A stretch of 64,000 nt of DNA from Flavobacteriales bacterium (GTDB lineage Bacteria > Bacteroidota > Bacteroidia > Flavobacteriales_E > Vicingaceae), in NCBI GenBank assembly GCA_020635825.1, contig JACJZA010000007.1, forward strand, positions 255,831 to 319,830, in the 5' to 3' direction. The position numbers were made by a program, and so were the translations under genes. The notes beneath the pieces are model-generated. The model was not told the origin of the DNA. It made no database searches and saw nothing but the letters and a program-made list of their open reading frames with translations. Positions 7,961 through 16,099 of this stretch are shown here, piece by piece; within the stretch, counting starts at the first letter, position 1, and every line of letters begins with the position of its first letter.

Positions 7961-9346
7961 ATGAGCTTATTTCAAGATTTTCAATCAATCTCTTTAGAAG
8001 AATGGAAAAACAAAATCATTAATGATATTAAAGGGAAGGATTATCAAGATACTTTAGTTTGGGAAACTGAAGAAGGATTCAATGTTCAACCGGTTTACAA
8101 TAAAGAATCTTTAATTGATAATAAATCAAAAGAGTATCTTTTAAATAAAACTTCTTCCGAGTGGGAAATTAGAGAACAAATTGAGGTTACAGACATAGAC
8201 AAAGCCAATAGAAAAGCCATCAAAGCTTTACAGGGAGGAGCAAATAGTCTTCAGTTTAATGGAAACATTTCCTCTTTTGAGGATATGAAAGCTTTATTGA
8301 ATGAGATAATGATAGAAATCATTCACATTCACTTTTACAATTCAAATGCTATTCAAACAGCTGACTTTCTAAATCAAATTATTAAAGAAAGAAACTTAAA
8401 TAAATCAGAAATCAAAGCTTCTGTTTCTTATGATTATTTAGGCGAACTCCTTATCTCTGGAGCTTGGCATAAAAATGAACAAACTGATTTTGATACTGTT
8501 TATCAATTCATAAAAAACAGTCCTTTTAGCAACATCACTATTAACGGACATTATTACTCCAATGCCGGAGCAAATAATTCACAAGAAATAGCTTATGCTT
8601 TTTCTCAAGCAGTTGAATACATTGACCAACTTACTGAGAGAGGAATGACTGCTGAAGATGTAATTTCAAAAATCGATTTTAATTTTGGAATTAATTCTAA
8701 CTATTTTTTTGAAATAACAAAAATAAGAGCAGCTAAAATAGTATGGGAAATGATTGCTGAAAGTTATGATGTATGTATTTCCAAAACCAATATCCATTGC
8801 CAAACATCGTGCTATAATCTAGCAACACAAGACTCTTATACCAACTTGCTTAGAACCACAACTGAAGCAATGTCTGCCATTATTGGAGGGTGTAATAGTT
8901 TAAGTCTAACTCCTTTTAATGACATTTATGAAAGTTCTTCTGATTTTTCATCTAGGATTGCCCGAAACATTCAAATCATTTTAAAAGAAGAATCATTTTT
9001 AGACAAAGTAAATGATGTTGCCAAAGGCTCCTATTACATCGAAACTTTAACTGACGAGATGGTTGAACAAACCCTAAAACTTTTTAAAGAAATAGAAATT
9101 AAAGGTGGTTTTTTAACCAATATCAAAAATAGAAACATTCAAACTACAGTTAAAACGACTAATAAAACTAAGCTAAAAAAATACCAAGAAGGTAAAAAAA
9201 CACTTTTAGGAGTGAATAAATACCCGAACAAAATGGAAAAAGAAAAACATCAATTTATACAAACACAAAAAATAAGAGGGAATGAGGTTGAAATTCTTGA
9301 ACAAGTGAATATTTCTGAAAAAATAAAAAGAATCAACTACCACTAA
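7961..9346 (+). CDS. mutA: Methylmalonyl-CoA mutase, small subunit
   Basis: The 461-residue protein aligns along its TIM-barrel part with the large subunit encoded at 9751. The matching blocks are IHCQTSCYNLATQDSYTN in place of the catalytic subunit's HCQTSGWSLTEQDPFNN, and SDFSSRIARNIQIILKEE in place of TDFSARIARNTQIYIQEE. It ends soon after the barrel and has no cobalamin-binding domain, as expected for the non-catalytic structural subunit. Together the subunits interconvert methylmalonyl-CoA and succinyl-CoA in propionate metabolism. It starts 22 bases after a -7 box and its stop overlaps the next gene's ATG by one base. Confidence 0.93.
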   Translation: MSLFQDFQSISLEEWKNKIINDIKGKDYQDTLVWETEEGFNVQPVYNKESLIDNKSKEYLLNKTSSEWEIREQIEVTDIDKANRKAIKALQGGANSLQFNGNISSFEDMKALLNEIMIEIIHIHFYNSNAIQTADFLNQIIKERNLNKSEIKASVSYDYLGELLISGAWHKNEQTDFDTVYQFIKNSPFSNITINGHYYSNAGANNSQEIAYAFSQAVEYIDQLTERGMTAEDVISKIDFNFGINSNYFFEITKIRAAKIVWEMIAESYDVCISKTNIHCQTSCYNLATQDSYTNLLRTTTEAMSAIIGGCNSLSLTPFNDIYESSSDFSSRIARNIQIILKEESFLDKVNDVAKGSYYIETLTDEMVEQTLKLFKEIEIKGGFLTNIKNRNIQTTVKTTNKTKLKKYQEGKKTLLGVNKYPNKMEKEKHQFIQTQKIRGNEVEILEQVNISEKIKRINYH

Positions 9347-9747
9347 TGCCTAATAATTACGAGGTCATAAAATCCGTTCCATTTGATTATGGATTAATTG
9401 AATTAAGAAGTGACAACATTATCACTTTTGAACCAGTAGATGGTTTTAGCACTTTTACCATTCCCCAATTAAAAGTAATGTTAGAAATATTGTTGGATAT
9501 TTCTGAAGGAATTCCAAGACCTTATTTTTCTGATAATAGAAATTTAAAATCTCTAGGAACAGAAGAACGAGTTTATATTAATGAGCACATGCATAAATTT
9601 ACCAGTGCTTTTGCTATGACAGAAAACTCAGCAATTACTCGTTTTATTACACATACATTTATGCAATTAAATAGACCTCCATTTCCCGTAAAAATGTTTA
9701 AAACAAAAGATGAAGCTATTTTATGGCTTAGAACTTTTAATAATTAA
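9346..9747 (+). CDS. Small STAS/SpoIIAA-like protein between mutA and mutB
   Basis: I do not recognise this 133-residue protein by name. It is soluble, with no signal peptide. It has an alternating strand/helix pattern that ends in a KTKDEAILWLRTF helix, which resembles the last helix of STAS/SpoIIAA-like proteins found in Bacteroidota. The central PYFSDNRNLKSLGTEERVY block is the part most likely to be functional. It overlaps mutA by one base and precedes mutB by three, so it is fully embedded in the mutase operon and probably made with the enzyme. The fold assignment is tentative and the function is unknown. Confidence 0.6.
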   Translation: MPNNYEVIKSVPFDYGLIELRSDNIITFEPVDGFSTFTIPQLKVMLEILLDISEGIPRPYFSDNRNLKSLGTEERVYINEHMHKFTSAFAMTENSAITRFITHTFMQLNRPPFPVKMFKTKDEAILWLRTFNN

Positions 9748-9750
9748 AAT

Positions 9751-11889
9751 ATGAAACCTGATTTTTCATTATTAACATACAAAAAAGCCAACAAACAAGA
9801 TTCAAGTGCTAACTCTAAGAAAGAAACTTGGATAACCTCAGAGCAAATTGAAGTAAAAAATCATTTCACAAAATCTGATGTTGAAAATTTAGAGCATTTA
9901 AACTTTGTTGCCGGTATTGCTCCTAATCTTCGTGGACCTTATTCCACCATGTATGTTATGCGTCCTTGGACCATCCGTCAATATGCCGGATTTAGTACTG
10001 CCGAAGAATCCAATGCTTTTTACCGAAGAAATTTAGCTGCCGGACAAAAAGGATTGTCTGTAGCTTTTGACTTAGCTACGCATCGTGGCTACGATTCTGA
10101 CCATCCTCGAGTAGTTGGAGATGTCGGAAAAGCTGGTGTAGCTATTGACTCGGTGGAAGATATGAAAATATTGTTCGACCAAATTCCTTTAGACCAAATG
10201 TCAGTTTCTATGACCATGAACGGAGCTGTTATTCCTATTATGGCTTTTTACATTGTAGCGGGATTAGAACAAGGAGTGAAGACAGAACAACTTTCAGGCA
10301 CCATTCAAAATGATATTTTAAAAGAATTTATGGTGAGGAATACTTACATCTATCCTCCTCAACCATCCATGAATATTATTGCTGATATTTTCGAATACAC
10401 GTCGCAAAATATGCCCAAGTTTAACTCTATCAGTATTTCGGGCTACCACATGCAAGAAGCGGGAGCTACGGCTGATATAGAATTAGCTTACACACTTGCT
10501 GATGGACTAGAGTATTTACGTACCGGAGTTAACTCAGGAATGGATATTGACACTTTTGCTCCTCGCCTTTCCTTTTTCTGGGCCATAGGAATGAACCATT
10601 TTATGGAAATTGCCAAAATGCGAGCAGCCAGAATGTTATGGGCTAAAATGGTGAAACAATTCAATCCTAAAAACGAAAAATCATTGGCATTAAGAACACA
10701 TTGTCAAACAAGTGGATGGAGTTTAACTGAGCAAGATCCTTTTAACAATGTGGCTCGCACCTGTATTGAAGCAATGGCGGCAGCTTTAGGAGGAACACAA
10801 TCTTTACATACCAATGCTTTGGATGAAGCCATTGCATTACCAACTGACTTCTCAGCGCGTATTGCTCGTAACACACAAATATACATCCAAGAAGAAACCG
10901 AAATTTGTAGAACGGTTGACCCTTGGGGAGGTTCTTATTACGTAGAATGGTTAACCAATGAAATTGCAGAAAAAGCCTGGAAATTAATTGAAGAAGTAGA
11001 AGAACTAGGTGGAATGGCAAAAGCCATCGAAAAAGGAGTCCCTAAATTAAGAATTGAGGAAGCCGCAGCTCGTCGTCAGGCAAAAATTGATTCAGGAAAA
11101 GAAATTATTGTCGGAGTTAACGAATATAAAGTTGAAAGCGAAGAGCAAATTGATATTTTAGATGTAGACAACCAAAAAGTAAGACTGAGTCAAATAGAAC
11201 GATTGAATCAAATTAAATCAACCAGAAATAAAGATAAAGTAAAAGCAGCATTAAAAAATTTAACGGAAATTGCACGCTCAGGAAATGGAAATTTATTGGC
11301 TGCAGCGGTTGAAGCAGCCAAAGAAAGAGCTACCTTAGGAGAAATTTCTGATGCCATGGAAGAAATTTTTGGGCGCTATCAGGCTCAAATTCGTTCTGTA
11401 AGTGGTGTTTATAGTTCAGAAGCTATGAATGATATAGATTTTATAAAAGCCAAAGAATTAAGCGACCGCTTTGCTGAATTGGAAGGTCGTCGTCCCCGTA
11501 TCATGGTCGCTAAAATGGGACAAGATGGTCATGACCGTGGTGCGAAAGTGATTTCAACTTCGTTTGCTGATATCGGTTTTGATGTAGACATCGGACCATT
11601 ATTTCAAACTCCGGAAGAAGCTGCTAAACAAGCCGTAGAAAATGATGTACACATTTTAGGTGTTTCATCTTTAGCGGCAGGCCACAAGACATTGGTTCCT
11701 CAAGTGATAGAAGAATTAAAAAAATTAGGCAGAGAAGACATCATGGTAATTGTGGGTGGAGTAATTCCTCAACAAGACTATGATTACTTGTTTGATGCAG
11801 GAGCCGTGGGAGTTTTTGGTCCCGGTACCAAAATCAGTAAAGCAGCTATTGAAATTTTAGAAATGATGATAGAAAGCTATTCTGAGTAA
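9751..11889 (+). CDS. mutB: Methylmalonyl-CoA mutase, large catalytic subunit
   Basis: At 712 residues it is full length for the family. The substrate-binding barrel contains YATMYVMRPWTIRQYAGFS-like residues (here STMYVMRPWTIRQYAGFST, near residue 63) and HCQTSGWS near 314. The C-terminal cobalamin-binding domain has the DxHxxG motif (DGHDRG, about residues 592-597), SSLAAGH and the VGGVIPQQD block. This is the B12-dependent radical isomerase that makes succinyl-CoA from methylmalonyl-CoA, or the reverse. No MeaB/ArgK chaperone gene is seen beside it. The next gene starts one base after its stop codon. Confidence 0.97.
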   Translation: MKPDFSLLTYKKANKQDSSANSKKETWITSEQIEVKNHFTKSDVENLEHLNFVAGIAPNLRGPYSTMYVMRPWTIRQYAGFSTAEESNAFYRRNLAAGQKGLSVAFDLATHRGYDSDHPRVVGDVGKAGVAIDSVEDMKILFDQIPLDQMSVSMTMNGAVIPIMAFYIVAGLEQGVKTEQLSGTIQNDILKEFMVRNTYIYPPQPSMNIIADIFEYTSQNMPKFNSISISGYHMQEAGATADIELAYTLADGLEYLRTGVNSGMDIDTFAPRLSFFWAIGMNHFMEIAKMRAARMLWAKMVKQFNPKNEKSLALRTHCQTSGWSLTEQDPFNNVARTCIEAMAAALGGTQSLHTNALDEAIALPTDFSARIARNTQIYIQEETEICRTVDPWGGSYYVEWLTNEIAEKAWKLIEEVEELGGMAKAIEKGVPKLRIEEAAARRQAKIDSGKEIIVGVNEYKVESEEQIDILDVDNQKVRLSQIERLNQIKSTRNKDKVKAALKNLTEIARSGNGNLLAAAVEAAKERATLGEISDAMEEIFGRYQAQIRSVSGVYSSEAMNDIDFIKAKELSDRFAELEGRRPRIMVAKMGQDGHDRGAKVISTSFADIGFDVDIGPLFQTPEEAAKQAVENDVHILGVSSLAAGHKTLVPQVIEELKKLGREDIMVIVGGVIPQQDYDYLFDAGAVGVFGPGTKISKAAIEILEMMIESYSE

Positions 11890-11890
11890 A

Positions 11891-12577
11891 ATGAAAAGAA
11901 TAAACCCACTTTTTTATATATGCTTTGTGTTTACTTTCTTTAGTTGCAAGGAAGAACATGTTGAAAAAATAGAAGTGCAAACCGAAGTCAGAGATACAAC
12001 ACAAGATCCTTACACCCTAAAAGGTGAACATCATTTTTTACATGGATATACTGCTACCAATAAAGACAACAGTGTAAATGTGGTAGTAGAAATTCCAACA
12101 GGAACAGTTGATAAATGGGAAGTAGGAAAAAATTCCGGACACATGAATTGGCAACAATTGGAAGATGGTCCGCGCAGAGTAAAATACTTGGGTTACCCGG
12201 GTAACTATGGAATGATACCACAAACTTATTTACCAAAAGAATTGGGAGGCGATGGCGATCCATTAGATGTAATTGTATTAGGTCCTGCTGTGGAAAGAGG
12301 AAGCATTGTAGAATGTAAAATTATTGGTGTTTTAGAATTACTAGACCGTGGTGAACAAGACGACAAATTAATAGCTGTAATGAAAGACACTCCATTTTAT
12401 GAAATGGAAAACATAACCGAATTGAACGAACATTTTAAAGGAGCTATGGAAATCATCACACTTTGGTTTGCGAATTATAAAGGTCCGGGTAAAATGGAAA
12501 TCCAAAAAGTATCAGAAAAAGAAAGAGCTTTGGAAATTTTAGATGCCGCCATGAAAGCTTACCAAGAAGCGAATTAG
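11891..12577 (+). CDS. Family I inorganic pyrophosphatase with lipoprotein signal
   Basis: The 228-residue protein carries the family I catalytic set: VVEIPTG, RRVKYLGYPGNYGMIP, DGDPLDVIVLG (about residues 120-130), LLDRGEQDDKLIAV and WFANYKGPGK. Unlike the usual cytosolic enzyme it begins with a hydrophobic segment ending FTFFSC at about residue 19. This reads as a lipoprotein signal, with the cysteine followed by KEE, similar to Bacteroidota surface-lipoprotein export signals. It would therefore hydrolyse pyrophosphate outside the cytoplasm. It is translated directly after mutB with one base between them. The enzyme call is firm; the outer-membrane location is inferred from the N-terminus. 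Confidence 0.9.
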   Translation: MKRINPLFYICFVFTFFSCKEEHVEKIEVQTEVRDTTQDPYTLKGEHHFLHGYTATNKDNSVNVVVEIPTGTVDKWEVGKNSGHMNWQQLEDGPRRVKYLGYPGNYGMIPQTYLPKELGGDGDPLDVIVLGPAVERGSIVECKIIGVLELLDRGEQDDKLIAVMKDTPFYEMENITELNEHFKGAMEIITLWFANYKGPGKMEIQKVSEKERALEILDAAMKAYQEAN

Positions 12578-12579
12578 CA

Positions 12580-13374
12580 ATGAAAAAAAGAAGCTCAAGG
12601 ATAATTGGAATCATTTTATTGTTTACCGCAATAGGCCTAGCCAATTGCCGACAAGAAAAAATGTTCTTCCACCCCACTCCATTGCCTGCTGATTTTGAAT
12701 TTGAGTTTAAAAATGAGTTTACCGAATACAACATTCCTTTAGGTGACGATGTAACAGTAAATGGTTTGTTATTTAAAGCCGAAAAAACGAAAGGATTAGT
12801 CTTTTACCTACACGGAAATGCAGGTGCATTGAATAGCTGGGGAGAAATTGCGGACTTCTACACCCAAAACAATTACGACATTTTTATCTTGGATTACCGT
12901 GGTTTTGGCAAAAGCGAAGGACGTATTGAAAATGAAAAACAATTTTTAAACGATGTGCAAATTGTGTACGATAGTTTAAAAACCAATTATCTAGAAGAAA
13001 ACATTGTGGTAATTGGTTATTCGATTGGGACTTGCCCTGCTACTTATATTGCCGCCAAAAACAACCCTAAGCAATTGGTATTAAAAGCACCTTATTACAG
13101 CATGGTAAATTTAGTACACCATTATTATTGGATAGTACCCGGATGGATGGTAAAATACAAACTACCTACCAACGAATACATACAAGAAGTAAAAGCACCG
13201 ATTACCATTTTTCATGGAACGGAAGACAAAATAATACCCGTTGAATCTTCTTATAAACTCAAAGAATACCTAAAGCCAACCACTGATACCTTAATTGTGG
13301 TAGAAAGTAAAACCCACCATGGGGTTGGAAATTGGGAAGAGTATAAAAGTGAACTATCGAATATTCTAAGGTAA
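12580..13374 (+). CDS. Alpha/beta hydrolase, BEM46-like, probable lipoprotein
   Basis: The 264-residue protein starts with a signal sequence ending IGLANC, a plausible lipobox. The hydrolase core shows YLHGNAGA (oxyanion region), LDYRGFGKSEG, the nucleophile elbow GYSIG (residues 146-150), the acid residue in HGTEDKIIP and the catalytic histidine in KTHHGVGNW. This layout matches the alpha/beta hydrolases related to BEM46/ABHD13. The substrate is unknown. It begins two bases after the pyrophosphatase and is probably the last gene of the mutAB operon. Confidence 0.85.
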   Translation: MKKRSSRIIGIILLFTAIGLANCRQEKMFFHPTPLPADFEFEFKNEFTEYNIPLGDDVTVNGLLFKAEKTKGLVFYLHGNAGALNSWGEIADFYTQNNYDIFILDYRGFGKSEGRIENEKQFLNDVQIVYDSLKTNYLEENIVVIGYSIGTCPATYIAAKNNPKQLVLKAPYYSMVNLVHHYYWIVPGWMVKYKLPTNEYIQEVKAPITIFHGTEDKIIPVESSYKLKEYLKPTTDTLIVVESKTHHGVGNWEEYKSELSNILR

Positions 13375-13442
13375 TTTAGATATTATTTTATAATGTAAAT
13401 AAACAGAACTCACCCATATTATACTTAGACAAAAAATTTAAC

Positions 13443-14030
13443 ATGCTTAATTATATACTCCCTAAAAGATTAATTAAATCCGAACCTAGTAAACTAAAAA
13501 AAGGCTTTCGAGTTAATTGGAAAAAAATGACTAGTGATTCTCTTTTAATTTTACATCAAGGAGCAATAGAAAGAGTTCAAGATACGATAAAAGATCACTA
13601 TGAAATTTCTCGAAAATATTTTTCTTTACTTGTTATAATACTTTCTATTTCTTCTGCTCTATGTGTATTTCTATTCGAAAATGAATCTGAAAAATTTGGA
13701 CTTAAAATTATTGCTACTATTGCTGTTTTTATGTGTGCTTTTATAATATTAATAATAGCGCAAAATATTCGTCCTATTAAATTTATGCCTCCTGGAAGAG
13801 TTCCTTACAAAGCTATAACAAAAGATACATTTGAAAATAACAATCTGGATGAAATTGATATCAAGAAATATTTACTATATCAAGAATTATTAGAATGTCA
13901 ATTCAAGATAGATATAAATCAATATTATAATACAAAACGATTAGATGCTATGGACTTTATAATACGATTTATGATTATCTGTTTTATAGTTCTAGTTGTA
14001 TTGTTATTGATAACAAACAACTTTATTTAA
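13443..14030 (+). CDS. Unknown membrane protein with a two-helix hairpin and a C-terminal helix
   Basis: I do not recognise this 195-residue protein. The first 30 residues are basic. An amphipathic segment (SLLILHQGAIERVQDTIKDH) leads into two transmembrane helices near 60-78 and 88-108. A soluble loop of about 60 residues follows, then a third helix near 170-192 that runs almost to the C-terminus. The helix-hairpin-loop-helix outline recalls small membrane effector or sensor modules such as SLATT or Pycsar TM proteins, but no diagnostic residue was found and no nucleotide cyclase neighbours it. Codon use is more A/T-rich than its neighbours. Its 3' end overlaps a small convergent ORF by 8 bases. 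Confidence 0.65.
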   Translation: MLNYILPKRLIKSEPSKLKKGFRVNWKKMTSDSLLILHQGAIERVQDTIKDHYEISRKYFSLLVIILSISSALCVFLFENESEKFGLKIIATIAVFMCAFIILIIAQNIRPIKFMPPGRVPYKAITKDTFENNNLDEIDIKKYLLYQELLECQFKIDINQYYNTKRLDAMDFIIRFMIICFIVLVVLLLITNNFI

Positions 14031-14139
14031 TTTCCATCGGATCCTGACCTCCCTTAATGATAGGGTCATCCGATTCAAAATTAATACTATTATCTTCTTC
14101 TGTTTCTTCATCTGGATCTGAATAGTGGTATTTTTTCAT
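14023..14139 (-). CDS. Possible small acidic protein, 38 residues
   Basis: An ATG at 14139 opens a 38-codon frame ending TAA at 14023. The product (start MKKYHYSDPDEETEED, end GGQDPMEIK) is highly acidic with no membrane segment. It is convergent with, and overlaps by 8 bases, the unknown membrane protein gene. It fills the only space between two annotated genes. No clear TAnnTTTG box was seen upstream, so this is a candidate only. Confidence 0.4.
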   Translation of the reverse strand: MKKYHYSDPDEETEEDNSINFESDDPIIKGGQDPMEIK

Positions 14140-14189
14140 CTGTATTATTTTATAATAATAAAAATACTAAAATTTGTTCAATTATCAAT

Positions 14190-14675
14190 TCATCCTTTCA
14201 ACTGAGTCATCCAGCTATCTTTTAATGGCTGAGTCCAAATGGTATCGAATTCTTTTTTAGAAGTAATCATGTTGTTAAACACCTGAGTATCGTCAGTCAT
14301 TTCTCCTTTTTCAATTAAACCGGCAACATCGTTCATTTTTACCACTACAGGTTTTCCGTCTTTTAGGTAAGAAAGGTTCATTCTGTTTAAGAATTCAGTT
14401 TCCAGTTCTTGCTCCAATTCTTTCATTAATCGTACCGAAGCATCTTGTGCTCTTCCGCACATGTTATCACCTTGTTCATCCACAAAAAACACCACAAACA
14501 AGTTGTGTAACACATCAAAATCGGCTTTTAATAAACTTCCATGCGATTCCCAATTTTGGATAAACTCATCAATTCTCACTTTTAAAAAGTTGATTTCGTC
14601 TTCATCTAATAAGTTACCTGCTTGGTAAATCCAAACCTTTGCATTATCAGGATATGTTTTGTATTCTGCGTTCAT
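14190..14675 (-). CDS. Conserved Bacteroidota protein of unknown function (often mislabelled ABC transporter ATPase)
   Basis: The product begins MNAEYKTYPDNAKVWIYQAG and has 161 residues. An in-frame ATG at 14723 would add 16 polar residues and place the start inside the palindromic repeat at 14716, so 14675 is preferred. Proteins of this type are labelled ABC transporter ATPase in databases, but there is no Walker A (GxxxxGKS/T), no LSGGQ and no Walker B here, so that name is not supported. The protein looks soluble and acidic. It lies downstream of the Fe-S oxidoreductase genes on the same strand, a neighbourhood shared by many Flavobacteriia. Confidence 0.75.
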   Translation of the reverse strand: MNAEYKTYPDNAKVWIYQAGNLLDEDEINFLKVRIDEFIQNWESHGSLLKADFDVLHNLFVVFFVDEQGDNMCGRAQDASVRLMKELEQELETEFLNRMNLSYLKDGKPVVVKMNDVAGLIEKGEMTDDTQVFNNMITSKKEFDTIWTQPLKDSWMTQLKG

Positions 14676-14715
14676 TTTTTTTGTTTTTTTGTGTCCTTCC
14701 CGGACTATTTTATCC

Positions 14716-14851
14716 TTTGTCACACTGAGTTTATCGAAGTGTTGTCAAAGGATTAATCCGGGATCTGTTTTTACTTTCATAAAGATTCTTCACTTCATTT
14801 TGTTAATCCTTCAATAAACTCAGGATGACAAAATATTGTTCAGAATGACAC
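14716..14851. repeat. REP-like imperfect palindromic element
   Basis: TTTGTCACACTGAGTTTATC (from 14716) and, in inverted orientation, AAACTCAGGATGACAAA (14816-14832, preceded by TCCTTCAATA) form the two arms of an imperfect palindrome. A third partial copy, TTCAGAATGACAC, lies at 14839-14851. The TGTCATCCTGAG...GAAGGATTAA core is a frequent intergenic palindrome in Bacteroidota genomes. It sits in a 212-base gap between two co-oriented genes. Confidence 0.6.
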
Positions 14852-14887
14852 TCTTTTTCTCTCCCCTTCGTGGAGATTAAGAAGGAC

Positions 14888-15676
14888 TTATAAATCGTTT
14901 GCTTGAGCAATCAACTCAGCCAAGTCAAATACTTTTACTTCGTGTTCTTTTTCTTTTAGTTTCACTCCATCAGTCATCATCGTCATACAGAAAGGACAAC
15001 CAGTTGCAATTACATCCGGTTGAACTCCAATAGCTTCTTCAGTACGTGCGATGTTCACTTCTTTATCACCTTTTTCAGCTTCTTTAAACATTTGTGCTCC
15101 ACCAGCTCCACAACAAAACCCTTTCGATTTGCAACGTTTCATTTCCACTAATTCAGCGTCTAATTTTTCAATCAACTCACGAGGCGCTTCGTACACATCA
15201 TTAGCTCTACCTAAATAACAAGGGTCGTGGAAAGTAATTCGTTTTCCTTTAAACGAACCACCTTGAATGGTTAGTTTTCCATCGTTTATCAATTCCTGAA
15301 TAAACTCTGAGTGGTGTTTTACTTCATAATTCCCACCCAACTCAGGATATTCATTTTTTAGCGTATTAAAACAATGTGGACAAGTAGTTACAATACGTTT
15401 TACTTCGTAAGCATTTAATACTTGTATGTTTCCCATTGCCGACATTTGAAACAAAAACTCGTTTCCGGCACGTTTTGCAGGATCTCCGGTACAACTTTCT
15501 TCTGTTCCTAATACTGCAAAATTAACTCCTACGTGATTTAATATCTTCACAAAAGCACGAGTAATCTTTTTTGCTCTGTCGTCAAAACTTCCGGCACATC
15601 CTACCCAAAACAAAACGTCAGGTTGTTGTCCCGAAGCCATTAATTCTGCCATGGTTGGCACTTTTAATTCGCTCAT
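14888..15676 (-). CDS. Fe-S oxidoreductase subunit with two CCG domains (HdrB/GlpC/LutA type)
   Basis: The 262-residue protein has two cysteine-rich CCG domains: CPHCFNTLKNEYPEL with upstream WVGCAGSFD, and CCGAGGAQMF followed by GCPFCMTMMTDG. Such domains bind a non-cubane [4Fe-4S] cluster in heterodisulfide reductase HdrB/HdrD, GlpC and LutA. No signal peptide or membrane helix is present. It should work with the membrane subunit at 16089-17405, giving a split HdrD-like electron-transfer module. An HAD phosphatase gene lies between the two subunits. The electron donor and acceptor are not known. Confidence 0.85.
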   Translation of the reverse strand: MSELKVPTMAELMASGQQPDVLFWVGCAGSFDDRAKKITRAFVKILNHVGVNFAVLGTEESCTGDPAKRAGNEFLFQMSAMGNIQVLNAYEVKRIVTTCPHCFNTLKNEYPELGGNYEVKHHSEFIQELINDGKLTIQGGSFKGKRITFHDPCYLGRANDVYEAPRELIEKLDAELVEMKRCKSKGFCCGAGGAQMFKEAEKGDKEVNIARTEEAIGVQPDVIATGCPFCMTMMTDGVKLKEKEHEVKVFDLAELIAQANDL

Positions 15677-15679
15677 AGT

Positions 15680-16099
15680 TTATTTTTTAAATACCTCCAC
15701 TTGGGCAGGTCTAACTTCTAAATCAGTAAATTTCCCTTCATAACGAGTCGCTCTCACAATGTGATTATCAATCCAATGATAATTTCCACCTCTTGGTTTT
15801 CCCATCATCATTCCATGGTATTTAAATCCATGTCTATTCAACCACTCTTCAGTTACTTTTCTGTGTTCTTCCGTTCTAGAAGTGAAAAAAGTAATAATAT
15901 GCCCTTCATCGTACCATTTATTGATGGTTTCTAAAGCCCCATCATAAATTTTTGCTGTTGCCATTCTTTCAGGCTCTTCATTTGGAATATCATCACAGAT
16001 TGTTCCATCAATATCAATTAAAAAATTTTTTACCTCTTCAGGTAAAACCGGGCTAATTTTTTGCCCATCAACAATTTTTTCTTCTAACTTATTGCTCAT
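15680..16099 (-). CDS. HAD-superfamily phosphatase-like protein
   Basis: The 139-residue protein has the HAD motif I FLIDIDGTICDD near residue 27, motif II FFTSRTEEHRK near 71-81, a lysine in MGKPRGG and a motif IV aspartate in HWIDNHI. No cap domain is present, so it is a small C0-type HAD enzyme. Related Bacteroidota proteins are sometimes named phosphoheptose isomerase without support. It lies three bases upstream of the CCG-domain gene and overlaps the membrane Fe-S subunit gene by 11 bases, so the three are translated together. The substrate is unknown. Confidence 0.75.
   Translation of the reverse strand: MSNKLEEKIVDGQKISPVLPEEVKNFLIDIDGTICDDIPNEEPERMATAKIYDGALETINKWYDEGHIITFFTSRTEEHRKVTEEWLNRHGFKYHGMMMGKPRGGNYHWIDNHIVRATRYEGKFTDLEVRPAQVEVFKK

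Noticed and set aside
14190..14675. ABC transporter ATPase
   Set aside because: No nucleotide-binding motif is present.
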